Below are positions 1 through 5,720 of a DNA stretch of 10,973 nucleotides, piece by piece (within the stretch, counting starts at the first letter, position 1; every line of letters starts with the position of its first letter). The DNA is taken from assembly GCA_002452325.1 (NCBI GenBank), contig DKFG01000225.1:1-10973 (forward strand), written 5' to 3'. The notes below the pieces were generated by a model. It saw only the letters and a program-made list of their open reading frames with translations, ran no database searches and was not told the DNA's origin. Made by a program: the position numbers and the translations under genes. This stretch comes from Geobacter sp. UBA6802. GTDB taxonomy: Bacteria > Desulfobacterota > Desulfuromonadia > Geobacterales > Pseudopelobacteraceae.

Positions 1-44
1 CTCCTTTCACCCACCAATCTGTGGGCCCTTGGGATGTTTTTCGG

Positions 45-98
45 GGCAACGCAAAACGGCGCCCCAATGCGGTGAACGAATTGGAAGGCGCCGTTGCC
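45..98. repeat. Imperfect long hairpin in gene-free region
   Basis: The arms pair as GGCAAC (45-50) with GTTGCC (93-98), GGCGCC (58-63) with GGCGCC (87-92), and CCAAT (64-68) with ATTGG (80-84). This gives 17 pairs around an 11-base loop, with a 7-base bulge on the left arm and a 2-base bulge on the right. It lies downstream of the minus-strand oxidoreductase gene. There is no T-run at either foot, so a simple intrinsic terminator is not supported. The bulged cruciform recalls integron attC or REP-type elements, but the ends (GTTGCC) do not fit the attC core consensus GTTRRRY. Confidence 0.55.
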
Positions 99-186
99 TT
101 GGTTTCTGTGTTCAGGTTGTTTCAAAGATGCGATGTCTTGGCATAAGCATAGCCCGTGCCAAAACAGTTGAAATTAAATTTACTCA

Positions 187-204
187 TTAATATCGATATA
201 TTAA
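187..204. repeat. AT-rich palindrome, possible operator
   Basis: TTAATAT (187-193) and ATATTAA (198-204) are perfect inverted arms around CGAT. It sits in the roughly 310-base gene-free start of the window, about 110 bases beyond the 3' end of the oxidoreductase gene. No gene starts next to it inside the window, so a regulatory role cannot be assigned. Apart from this and the hairpin at 45-98, nothing was recognised in 1-311. Confidence 0.3.
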
Positions 205-311
205 GACCAACAGAAGAGCATGCTGTATACGATTTGCGTCGGGATGGCTGTCTGGATGGCAGGCGGAGATGATCAAAATTGGGGCAAAAAAAACGTTACG
301 ATTTAAGGAAT

Positions 312-932
312 TCAACGCTGATCATGGGGCATGCTCCTTAATGGCGGAAAAACAGCATCAACCGTATTTCTTACTTCTGCAAGCCATTCAACTCTCTGTT
401 TTTCTGAGCTTGTAACAATAATTCCGAACATCCTGCGGACGAAATGAGTAACCCCACAGAGTCCGAAGATACAGTTTTTCCAGATTGTTTCAAGAGGATC
501 GCCAAAGACGAGCTTTTCTCTCTCCGCTTCAGTATTGGTCGTATTAAACACGATCGCTGTTTTAGCTTTAAGCAGCCCTTTTGGAACCCCTTCACCAGAG
601 TCATCTTCCTGAAATTCATAGGCAATGCCGGGACGAATAACCCTGTCCACCCACCCCTTCAAAACTGCCGGAGGTTGGCCCCACCAATTGGGGTGGACAA
701 TAATGATGCCATCCGCTTCAGCTATCTCCTCACAGTGCGTCTTGATTGCCGCAGGCAAAGCAACGTTCCTTGCGATTTCATCGCAAGGAAGCAGAGGATC
801 AAAGCCTTCCTGATAAAGATCATGAAAAAAGACTTCGTGCCCATTGCATGTAAGTTGTGTAACTGCTGCCTGTGCAATGCCGTGATTGAAGCTGCCCTCG
901 TCTGGATGGGCAAGAATGACCGATATTCTCAT
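312..932 (-). CDS. NAD(P)H-dependent oxidoreductase, flavodoxin-2 fold (quinone reductase / KefF-MdaB type)
   Basis: This is a predicted cytoplasmic FMN- or FAD-binding reductase of about 206 residues that would move two electrons from NAD(P)H to quinones or similar acceptors. Seen in the sequence: an N-terminal beta strand followed by the flavin phosphate loop region (ISVILAHPDEGSFNHG, residues 3-18), and the family block IIIVHPNWWGQPPAVLKGW around residues 76-94 followed by DRV. Length fits the NQO/YwrO/KefF group (about 180-220). The start at 932 is preferred because AAAAGGA lies about 7 bases upstream. The same frame stays open back to an ATG at 1103, but that 57-residue extension has no family counterpart that I recognise and contains no fold signature. 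The gene follows the interrupted small ORF at 1107-1304 on the same strand. The substrate cannot be read from the sequence. Confidence 0.85.
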   Translation of the reverse strand: MRISVILAHPDEGSFNHGIAQAAVTQLTCNGHEVFFHDLYQEGFDPLLPCDEIARNVALPAAIKTHCEEIAEADGIIIVHPNWWGQPPAVLKGWVDRVIRPGIAYEFQEDDSGEGVPKGLLKAKTAIVFNTTNTEAEREKLVFGDPLETIWKNCIFGLCGVTHFVRRMFGIIVTSSEKQRVEWLAEVRNTVDAVFPPLRSMPHDQR

Positions 933-1106
933 TGCGCATTTTCCTTTTCGATTTTTGCCAGATAACGGCCAACGTTTTTGCGTAACATCATGTTTACTCA
1001 GCTCCGGGTTTGAAGAGACAACTTCTGGTGAAAAGCATCGCATGGGTGGCATATCAGGTACAGGCTTAATGGATCTATTGCCAACGGGTTTCGCATCAGT
1101 CATTCT

Positions 1107-1304
1107 TTATTCCTTTGCACACAACGCCTTATTGATCGGCACCTCGCTCATCTCCCCAAATGGAACATATATCTCAAAGCCACAAGCGCTTATTCAGGGC
1201 TTGCTGTTTTCGTCTGCCGCTTTGGATGTCAGGAGGACATACTTAAGGTCTTCACCGCTGGTGTAGCGGCATAGGATATTTTCAAAAAACCGTACGTCGT
1301 TCAT
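1107..1304 (-). pseudogene. Small 65-codon reading frame with one in-frame TGA
   Basis: From ATG at 1304 the frame reads 36 codons (beginning MNDVRFFENILCRYTSGEDL), hits TGA at 1196-1194, then continues open for 28 more codons (including ACGFEIYVPFGEMSEVPINK) to TAA at 1109-1107. Both halves have protein-like composition and lie in one frame, so the simplest reading is a small gene inactivated by a nonsense change. Recoding of the TGA as selenocysteine is possible but no convincing SECIS hairpin was seen just after it. I do not recognise the family. AAAGAATG precedes the start. The oxidoreductase frame follows with only AGA between this stop and an upstream in-frame ATG, so the two may have been co-transcribed. 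Confidence 0.4.
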
Positions 1305-1323
1305 ACATTCTTTCGCGTTACCT

Positions 1324-1360
1324 AACGGCTTTGCCGTTGACCCGTCCGGGTGGCTTTTTT
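1324..1360 (+). terminator. Double hairpin followed by T6
   Basis: AACGGC-TTT-GCCGTT (1324-1338) is directly followed by ACCCG-TC-CGGGT (1340-1351), then GGC and six T (1355-1360). On the plus strand this has the layout of an intrinsic terminator, although no plus-strand gene ends here. It sits between the phosphatase stop and the next minus-strand start, so it may instead be a cassette-boundary or other structural element. The rest of 1305-1412 shows no gene. Confidence 0.3.
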
Positions 1361-1412
1361 GCGCAGGCGGTGTCCATCTGTCGTGTTGTGTCGTCTTTTA
1401 CAGTTTATGATT

Positions 1413-1985
1413 TCAAGGGCAAACTGTTCTGGTTGTGTAAACTCCGAATTCCCAATACCGCCTGCCTGGATGCGTCGGTCCTTGCCAGCCAGTTAAGAGG
1501 AGCTCTTTTGCCAAAAAATAGTTGTAAAGACCATGGCCAACAAACAACACTGAGCCATGTTCAGCGGCTATTTCCCTTAGTTTGTCGGCGCCTGCTTTTA
1601 CTCTCAGCCTAGATGCGCGGTATGACTCCCCCTGGCAAGAGAAACCAGTAAACCACGGCAATCGAAACAATGCAGTCCAGATAATCGGTGAAAGACGAAA
1701 AGAATTCCATTTCACCCAAGGGAGACTGAATTCCCTAAAAATAGCGTCTGAAATACAAACATGCCCTGCCTTTAACATCTCCCCCGACTCAATCGACCGC
1801 TTTAAATCGCTGCAAACCAACGCATTGCATCGGGCAGCATGTTCAAGGGCACCGGTTGGCGGGAGCTCTTTTCGATCTACGCCAGCCAGGTTGTAGGATT
1901 CGATCCAGGCATGCATCTCAGATGCTTTCAGCCTTCCTGAAGCAGGCATATAAGGTTTGCCATGTCTTATGATGACTATTTTCAT
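1413..1985 (-). CDS. Histidine phosphatase superfamily protein (phosphoglycerate mutase-like)
   Basis: A 190-residue member of the branch-1 histidine phosphatase fold. Seen: the N-terminal catalytic motif RHG at residues 7-9 (within MKIVIIRHGKP), a conserved Arg in SDLKRS (about residue 63), a likely acid-base Glu in IFREFSLPW (residue 85), and the second catalytic His in VLFVGHGLYNYF (residue 151). In this family the first His is phosphorylated during phosphotransfer. The substrate (sugar phosphate, phosphoprotein or nucleotide) cannot be inferred. Length is typical of the SixA/CobC/GpmB size range. The start at 1985 is the natural one because the catalytic RHG must lie at the extreme N-terminus; the ribosome-binding site is weak (AAAGAATGAGAAA before ATG). 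It follows the toxin gene on the same strand after 83 bases. Confidence 0.8.
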   Translation of the reverse strand: MKIVIIRHGKPYMPASGRLKASEMHAWIESYNLAGVDRKELPPTGALEHAARCNALVCSDLKRSIESGEMLKAGHVCISDAIFREFSLPWVKWNSFRLSPIIWTALFRLPWFTGFSCQGESYRASRLRVKAGADKLREIAAEHGSVLFVGHGLYNYFLAKELLLTGWQGPTHPGRRYWEFGVYTTRTVCP

Positions 1986-2068
1986 TTTCTCATTCTTTGC
2001 GGATAACGTTCACGAGATAACCGGCTGGCGACGCTGGAGCGGTGCTGCCTGAGCTGTCAGAGCTGGTT

Positions 2069-2335
2069 TTACTCATAGTGCGTCCACATTCTGAGAACCT
2101 TAACGGTCTTGATGTCGTCCAATACTTGGTAAACGATTCGATGTTGAATAGTGATTCGCCTTGAATAGGCACCGGACAGGTCGCCTACAAGCTTTTCATA
2201 GGGCGGAGGGTTCTGGAAAGGGTTGTCTTTCAGGATTTCAAGGATCTTTTCAGCGTGTGATTTGAGATTTGAGCGTAAAAGCTTTTGCGCATCTTTTTGA
2301 GCCTGCTTCGTGTAAACAAGCTTCCAGCCTACCAT
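2069..2335 (-). CDS. yoeB: Txe/YoeB family ribosome-dependent mRNA endonuclease toxin
   Basis: An 88-residue RelE-superfamily toxin that in known members cleaves mRNA at the ribosomal A site. Family active-site residues are in place: Glu47 in PPPYEKL, Arg66 in QHRIVYQV, and the C-terminal pair His86-Tyr87 in MWTHYE, matching E. coli YoeB E46, R65, H83 and Y84. The basic SGAYSRRI segment is also typical. The start is placed at 2335: GAGGAG lies just upstream within the end of the antitoxin gene, and the ATG overlaps the antitoxin stop by 7 bases, the usual coupled layout. An ATG at 2353 would add six residues but has no better support. Regulation would be by the antitoxin-toxin complex at the promoter at 2591-2629. 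Confidence 0.92.
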   Translation of the reverse strand: MVGWKLVYTKQAQKDAQKLLRSNLKSHAEKILEILKDNPFQNPPPYEKLVGDLSGAYSRRITIQHRIVYQVLDDIKTVKVLRMWTHYE

Positions 2336-2571
2336 GCCAGCTCCTCGCTGCATTCTTCGATTGGAGCATTAAGACCGTTCTGGATGGATTCGCGCATGCC
2401 AGGAATTGAAGTTAAGAAAAGAGTTTCCTGGATTGCACGCCAATCATCTTCGGAGACAAGAACCGCTGAATGACGCTTGCCAACTATTTGTATTGGGTCG
2501 TGGGATAGGGCGACATCGTCTACAAGGTTGTAGAGACTCTTTCTTGCTGCAGTAGCTGTTACTGTTGTCAT
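2329..2571 (-). CDS. yefM: Phd/YefM family antitoxin
   Basis: An 80-residue antitoxin partner of the YoeB-type toxin. The N-terminal half has the Phd/YefM DNA-binding fold signature: TATAARKSLYNLVDDV (residues 5-20), then PIQIVGKRHSAVLVSEDDW (residues 26-44). The C-terminal part (about 50-80) is acidic and would wrap around and neutralise the toxin. The start at 2571 is chosen because a strong GGAGGT lies 7 bases upstream; an ATG at 2586 would place that site inside the coding region. It is the first gene of the pair and its stop overlaps the toxin start, implying translational coupling. It is expected to repress its own promoter as a dimer, with the toxin as co-repressor. Confidence 0.93.
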   Translation of the reverse strand: MTTVTATAARKSLYNLVDDVALSHDPIQIVGKRHSAVLVSEDDWRAIQETLFLTSIPGMRESIQNGLNAPIEECSEELAW

Positions 2572-2590
2572 TGAGGTAACCTCCATTTGT

Positions 2591-2629
2591 CGTACGTATA
2601 ATCGTACGATATCGTGTAGCTAAAGTCAA
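2591..2629 (-). promoter_or_regulatory. Toxin-antitoxin promoter with twin CGTACG operator sites
   Basis: On the minus strand, -35 TTGACT (2629-2624) is followed by 17 bases and -10 TACGAT (2606-2601). Two copies of the self-palindrome CGTACG lie at 2591-2596 and 2603-2608, spaced 12 bases apart start to start; one covers the -10 and the other lies just downstream. This is where YefM/YoeB complexes usually bind, so auto-repression by blocking the -10 and initiation region is inferred. Confidence 0.65.
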
Positions 2630-2673
2630 GTTGACGTCATGCGGAATATCCTGGTTCTAACCCGCTATTAACC

Positions 2674-2694
2674 GGTTCACGCGCACGGTGAACC
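2674..2694. repeat. Inverted repeat beyond the ATPase 3' end
   Basis: GGTTCAC (2674-2680) and GTGAACC (2688-2694) are perfect 7-base arms around GCGCACG. It lies between the ATPase stop (2718) and the toxin-antitoxin promoter. There is no T-run on the minus strand, so it would be a poor intrinsic terminator; it may insulate the two units or be a small operator. Confidence 0.3.
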
Positions 2695-2717
2695 AACCAT
2701 CTTCTCAAAGCGAACAT

Positions 2718-3941
2718 TTATACTACGGTCTTGTTCGTTTCCAGTAGCTCTGGTAGCCACCTAAAATAATCATCCAGCGTAACCGCCGTAACCTCTCGAT
2801 TCAGCTGTCGGGTAGTGTCGCTCAGCGACAGCAGCAGCCCCGGCGCCGGGCCAAGCTCTGCAAACAGCTCGCGGAAGCTGGTAAGCGTGCGGGCGTGCTG
2901 TGGCGTCGGGGTTTTGGTCAGTTTGATCTCCACTGGGACCAGCTGCCCGGCCGATGGTTCAATCAGCAGATCCACCTCAAGCCCGTTTCCGGTTCGCAGG
3001 TAATAAAGCGGCGGTTGGAGTCCCTTTCCCAGAAAAAACTTGATCGTCTCCTGCACACAGAAGTTTTCAAACAGACTGCCTGCCATCGGGCCGTTAAACA
3101 GGTGGGCCTCATCCCGCACACCGGCCAGGTTACAGGCCAGCCCGATATCCAGAAAATAGAGCTTGGGTGCCTTGGTTATCCGCTTGCCCAGGTTGGCATA
3201 GTAGGGCGACAGCAGGTAGATCACCCGGCTGGCCTCAAGGATTGAAAGCCAGCTCTTGACCGTAGGGACGGAGATCCCCAGATCGCGGCTCAAATCGGAC
3301 ATGTTCAGCTGCTGGCCGCAGCGTGCTGCCAACAGGCGGACAAAGCGTTGAAAGTCCCGCAGGTCGCCGATGTTATAGATGCTGCGGATATCCCGCTCAA
3401 GATAGGTTTGCAGGTACGAGGCATACCACGACTGTAGATCAACGGCGTCATCCACCACCAGCTCAGGATAGGAGCCGGTCAGGGCAGCATGCCGGAACAG
3501 TCCGGCAGCATCAGGAATCGTCAGATACCGCCGTTTCTCAGCCACTGATAGCGGCAGCAGCTCAAGCAGGGCTATTCTTCCTGCCAGCGAATCACTCAGG
3601 TTTTTGATCAGCCCGAACTGCTGTGAACCGGTAAAGAGATACTGCCCTTTGACGCTACGGTGCTGATCGACCCTGATTTTGACGTAGGACAACAGGCTTG
3701 GCGCAAGCTGGATTTCATCAATAATGGCTTGCTCACCCAGCGAATCAAGAAACAGCAGCGGATCAGCATGGGCCTGCTCCCGGTAAAACGGATCATCCAG
3801 CGTGACATAGTTGTAGCTCGGCAGACAGTGCTTAAGCAGGGTTGACTTGCCGGCCTGACGCGGGCCGGTCACCGCCACGCAGGGTGATGATGCTAAAAGC
3901 CGGGTAAGTCGGGCTTCTATGTCACGATGGATGTAGCTCAT
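2718..3941 (-). CDS. AAA_14 / DUF4143 family ATPase (COG1373)
   Basis: A complete 407-residue member of a widespread ATPase family of unknown cellular role, often found in variable genome regions. Domains in order: AAA_14 ATPase about 15-160, with Walker A GPRQAGKST (26-34), Walker B QAIIDEIQ (71-78), sensor-like FTGSQQ (103-108) and the family motif LAGR (119-122); the linker YLERDI (180-185); a winged-helix segment about 212-240; and a C-terminal DUF4143 part with KLYFLDIGL (260-268), LFENFCVQE (290-298) and a PD-(D/E)xK-like core, EVD (322-324) with PVEIK (336-340). The core residues Glu322/Asp324 and Glu338-x-Lys340 are present, so a vestigial or active nuclease fold is plausible. The start is supported by family length; no ribosome-binding site is visible, consistent with the nearly leaderless promoter just upstream. 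Confidence 0.9.
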   Translation of the reverse strand: MSYIHRDIEARLTRLLASSPCVAVTGPRQAGKSTLLKHCLPSYNYVTLDDPFYREQAHADPLLFLDSLGEQAIIDEIQLAPSLLSYVKIRVDQHRSVKGQYLFTGSQQFGLIKNLSDSLAGRIALLELLPLSVAEKRRYLTIPDAAGLFRHAALTGSYPELVVDDAVDLQSWYASYLQTYLERDIRSIYNIGDLRDFQRFVRLLAARCGQQLNMSDLSRDLGISVPTVKSWLSILEASRVIYLLSPYYANLGKRITKAPKLYFLDIGLACNLAGVRDEAHLFNGPMAGSLFENFCVQETIKFFLGKGLQPPLYYLRTGNGLEVDLLIEPSAGQLVPVEIKLTKTPTPQHARTLTSFRELFAELGPAPGLLLSLSDTTRQLNREVTAVTLDDYFRWLPELLETNKTVV

Positions 3942-3950
3942 GGCATAGAG

Positions 3951-4013
3951 ATTAGCATGAAGTGGGCTTGAATTTCAATGCAAATTTAAATTGATACTTT
4001 AAATTTGCATTGA
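3951..4013 (-). promoter_or_regulatory. ATPase promoter overlapping a perfect 16-bp-arm inverted repeat
   Basis: TCAATGCAAATTTAAA (3975-3990) and TTTAAATTTGCATTGA (3998-4013) are perfect inverted arms around a 7-base spacer. On the minus strand a promoter can be read as -35 TTGAAA (3978-3973), a 16-base spacer and -10 GCTAAT (3956-3951). The -35 overlaps the near end of the palindrome, so a protein bound there would control access of RNA polymerase. Initiation about 7 bases after the -10 would fall within a few bases of the ATPase ATG at 3941. Confidence 0.6.
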
Positions 4014-4109
4014 TTGTAGTGTGGCATCTTCAGCTTGGCTGGTTGGAAAAAGTTACTACGTATGAGAGTGCTGCGGCGGAGCGAAGCGGAGACCGCCTGC
4101 CACGCTTAG

Positions 4110-4342
4110 TTAGAATATTGGATTAATATCAAAGAAGAAACAGGGGGCGGTCTTCCAGTCGGGGCTGTAACGTTTTAAGGTGATCCAGAGGCAGGTCTTG
4201 TAGGGCGATTTGTTACGGAAAAACGGGTGTCGCGGTAAATGCGGGAGATGGTCTTGTCCGCTGCCGGAATGGTGATCAGTGCGGGATCAAGGGCCAGCAT
4301 GCTGTCGGCCAGCTCACAGACCAGCAATTTAAGGGGGGTACC
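4110..4342 (-). pseudogene. DUF2461 (TIGR02453) gene fragment with frameshift
   Basis: An internal piece of a DUF2461 protein, a conserved family of unknown function normally about 220 residues long. In one frame it reads LLVCELADSMLALDP and then IPAADKTISRIYRDTRF. The match then moves by one base at a T5 run (about 4220), where the family motif continues as NKSPYKTCLWITLKRYSPDW and then APCFFFDIN before TAA at 4112-4110. Restoring one T would rejoin the frame. The N-terminal part is absent or unrecognisable, and the C-terminal half is missing. It lies between the ATPase palindrome and the WYL regulator. Other stretches between 4013 and 4460 hold no recognisable gene; 4073-4097 contains a GC-rich self-complementary segment. 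Confidence 0.7.
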
Positions 4343-4460
4343 AGACCGGTACCACGTTTAATACTGCTGTTGTGCCGCTGCATTACCTTCAGTTGCTGAG
4401 TGACTTTGTTGGACAGCAGGATTTTAGACAGCTTACCCGGTGCTGCAAAACGTGCTATTT

Positions 4461-4511
4461 TTGACCGTCCATTTGTACTTCGGTATCAGGCAGCTGACAA
4501 TAGCTGACATT
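4461..4511 (+). promoter_or_regulatory. Promoter and tandem AGCTGACA operator of the WYL regulator
   Basis: The -35 TTGACC (4461-4466), a 17-base spacer and -10 TATCAG (4484-4489) form a reasonable sigma-70 promoter. Immediately after it lie two adjacent direct repeats, AGCTGACAAT (4492-4501) and AGCTGACATT (4502-4511), which match at 9 of 10 positions and cover the expected start point. Their position suggests a repressor site, most simply for the regulator encoded 25 bases further on. Confidence 0.6.
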
Positions 4512-4536
4512 CCCTTTTGATTTAATCGGAACGACC

Positions 4537-5232
4537 ATGCACAAAGCTGAACGACTCTTTCAACTGGTGACCCTGCTCCGCTCCCGGCGCACAGCCATAA
4601 CTGCCGAGGCGATTGCCGCAATGATGGGGGTTTCGGTGCGCACCGTCTACCGCGACGTGCAGGCGTTGTCCCTTTCCGGTGTCCCGATTGAAGGTGAAGC
4701 AGGGGTCGGTTTTCTGATCCGTCCCGGACATCATCTGCCGCCGCTGATGTTCACCCCGGACGAGCTGCAGGCCCTGATTGTGGGCAGCCGCATGGTCCAG
4801 TCGTTTACCGACCGGGATCTGGCCCGGGCAGCGCAGCAGGTGGAGCAGAAGATCAGATCGGTGCTGACCGATGAACTGAAACAGCATGCAGAACAGCAGC
4901 CGTACCGGATACCGGTCTTTGAAGGTGATGACGGGCTGCGTGAGACCCACGGGCTACTGCGCCGGGCCTGCGAACAGCATTGCAAGCTTGCTGTCCGGTA
5001 TGCTGATGAAAACGGCAGCGAGACAGAACGGATTATCTGGCCGCTGGGGATGATCGGCTGGTCTGCCTGCTGGACCCTGCTGGCCTGGTGTGAACTGCGC
5101 CGGGATTACCGCAACTTCCGTTTTGACCGCTTTAAGTCATTGCAGGTGCTGGAAGAGCGCTTTACCCCCACCCCTGAGATCAGCATCGCAGCATACCTGA
5201 AGCAGGTGATCGGCATACGCGACATCGGCTAG
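4537..5232 (+). CDS. YafY-type HTH and WYL-domain transcriptional regulator
   Basis: A complete 231-residue regulator. Residues about 4-60 form an HTH_11/DeoR-like winged helix (KAERLFQLVTLLRSRR, then the recognition-helix region MMGVSVRTVYRDVQALS). A linker with PPLMFTPDELQAL (68-80) and a helical stretch follows. Residues about 138-210 form a WYL ligand-sensing domain (LAVRYADENGSETERIIWPLG, residues 151-171, and WCELRRDYRNFRFDRFKSL, residues 184-202). The eponymous WYL tripeptide is replaced by CWT (178-180), while the downstream RxDYRNFRxDR core is kept. WYL proteins bind effectors, in some cases nucleic acids or nucleotides; the ligand here is unknown. The start at 4537 is supported by GGAA upstream and by family length. 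The stop lies 7 bases from the convergent MmcQ/YjbR gene. Auto-regulation is inferred from the tandem CTGACA repeats at its start site. Confidence 0.9.
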   Translation: MHKAERLFQLVTLLRSRRTAITAEAIAAMMGVSVRTVYRDVQALSLSGVPIEGEAGVGFLIRPGHHLPPLMFTPDELQALIVGSRMVQSFTDRDLARAAQQVEQKIRSVLTDELKQHAEQQPYRIPVFEGDDGLRETHGLLRRACEQHCKLAVRYADENGSETERIIWPLGMIGWSACWTLLAWCELRRDYRNFRFDRFKSLQVLEERFTPTPEISIAAYLKQVIGIRDIG

Positions 5233-5239
5233 CCAATCC

Positions 5240-5590
5240 TTAAGCCAGCGCCTCCCGCTCTGCCTTGCGCAACCCTTTTACCACCAGCCGGTGGGATGCC
5301 TCAATCATGGTCAGCAGCAGCTCCTGCGGCACTGATCCATCCAGCGTCACCGTGTTCCAGTGGTTCTTGTTCATGTAGTAGCCCGGCTGGATGGCGCTGA
5401 AGATGCGGCGTAGTTCATCCGCCTCCCCCGGATCAGATTTCAGGGTAACCCGCAACGGCTCTTCCTGCCAGGCCACCAGGGCAAACATCTTGCCAGCCAC
5501 CTTGAATACCGCCGCATCAGGACCAAAGGGATACTCCAGCACCGCCCCCTTTTTGCCCAGCAACAGACCTTCCAATGCCTTGTAGTCCAT
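5240..5590 (-). CDS. MmcQ/YjbR family protein
   Basis: A 116-residue protein of the MmcQ/YjbR family, which adopts a CyaY-like/YjbR fold and is loosely annotated as DNA-binding; its cellular role is not established. Typical features are visible: EYPFGPDAAVFKVAGKMFAL (residues 19-38), LKSDPGEADELR (50-61), GYYMNKNHWNTV (70-81) and a C-terminal helix with ASHRLVVKGL (98-107). The start at 5590 is chosen because GGAG lies 5 bases upstream and the product then has family length (about 115-120). An upstream in-frame ATG at 5647 would add 19 residues read from the palindromic intergenic region. It converges on the WYL gene and diverges from the VOC gene, sharing the 5591-5720 control region with the latter. 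Confidence 0.88.
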   Translation of the reverse strand: MDYKALEGLLLGKKGAVLEYPFGPDAAVFKVAGKMFALVAWQEEPLRVTLKSDPGEADELRRIFSAIQPGYYMNKNHWNTVTLDGSVPQELLLTMIEASHRLVVKGLRKAEREALA

Positions 5591-5638
5591 AAAACTCCAA
5601 ACCTCCCGAGTGTGTGTGCTGCAAAGTCTGGCAAATAC

Positions 5639-5659
5639 TCCTGACAAAGGCTGTCAGGA
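5639..5659. promoter_or_regulatory. CTGACA/TGTCAG inverted repeat between divergent genes
   Basis: TCCTGACA (5639-5646) and TGTCAGGA (5652-5659) are perfect 8-base arms around AAGGC. The core CTGACA is the same as in the two direct repeats in the WYL regulator promoter at 4492-4511. It lies between the MmcQ/YjbR start (5590) and the VOC start (5721), where one bound protein could control both. A weak VOC promoter can be read as TGGTCA (5672-5677) and TATACC (5694-5699). Control by the neighbouring WYL protein is inferred. Confidence 0.5.
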
Positions 5660-5720
5660 TATGCAGATAGTGTGGTCAAAACAGAGCTTCATCATATACC
5701 ACACGTAAAGGAGAACTGAA

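Noticed and set aside
444..965. Plus-strand open frame of 173 codons
   Set aside because: It lies antisense to the oxidoreductase, whose family motifs are clear, and shows no domain of its own.
933..1103. N-terminal extension of the oxidoreductase by 57 residues to the ATG at 1103
   Set aside because: The flavodoxin fold starts at the ATG at 932, which has a good ribosome-binding site; the extension has no fold signature.
1990..2068. Integron attC site between the toxin and phosphatase genes
   Set aside because: A GTTATCC end is present but no matching RYYYAAC end or paired arms were found, so it is only mentioned as a finding.
1990..2172. Minus-strand 60-codon frame after the toxin
   Set aside because: It mostly overlaps the toxin gene in another frame and has no ribosome-binding site or recognised motif.
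2674..2694. Intrinsic terminator for the ATPase gene
   Set aside because: The hairpin is perfect but short and no T-run follows on the minus strand.
4522..4950. Minus-strand open frame of 142 codons
   Set aside because: It is antisense to the WYL regulator, which has clear HTH and WYL domains.
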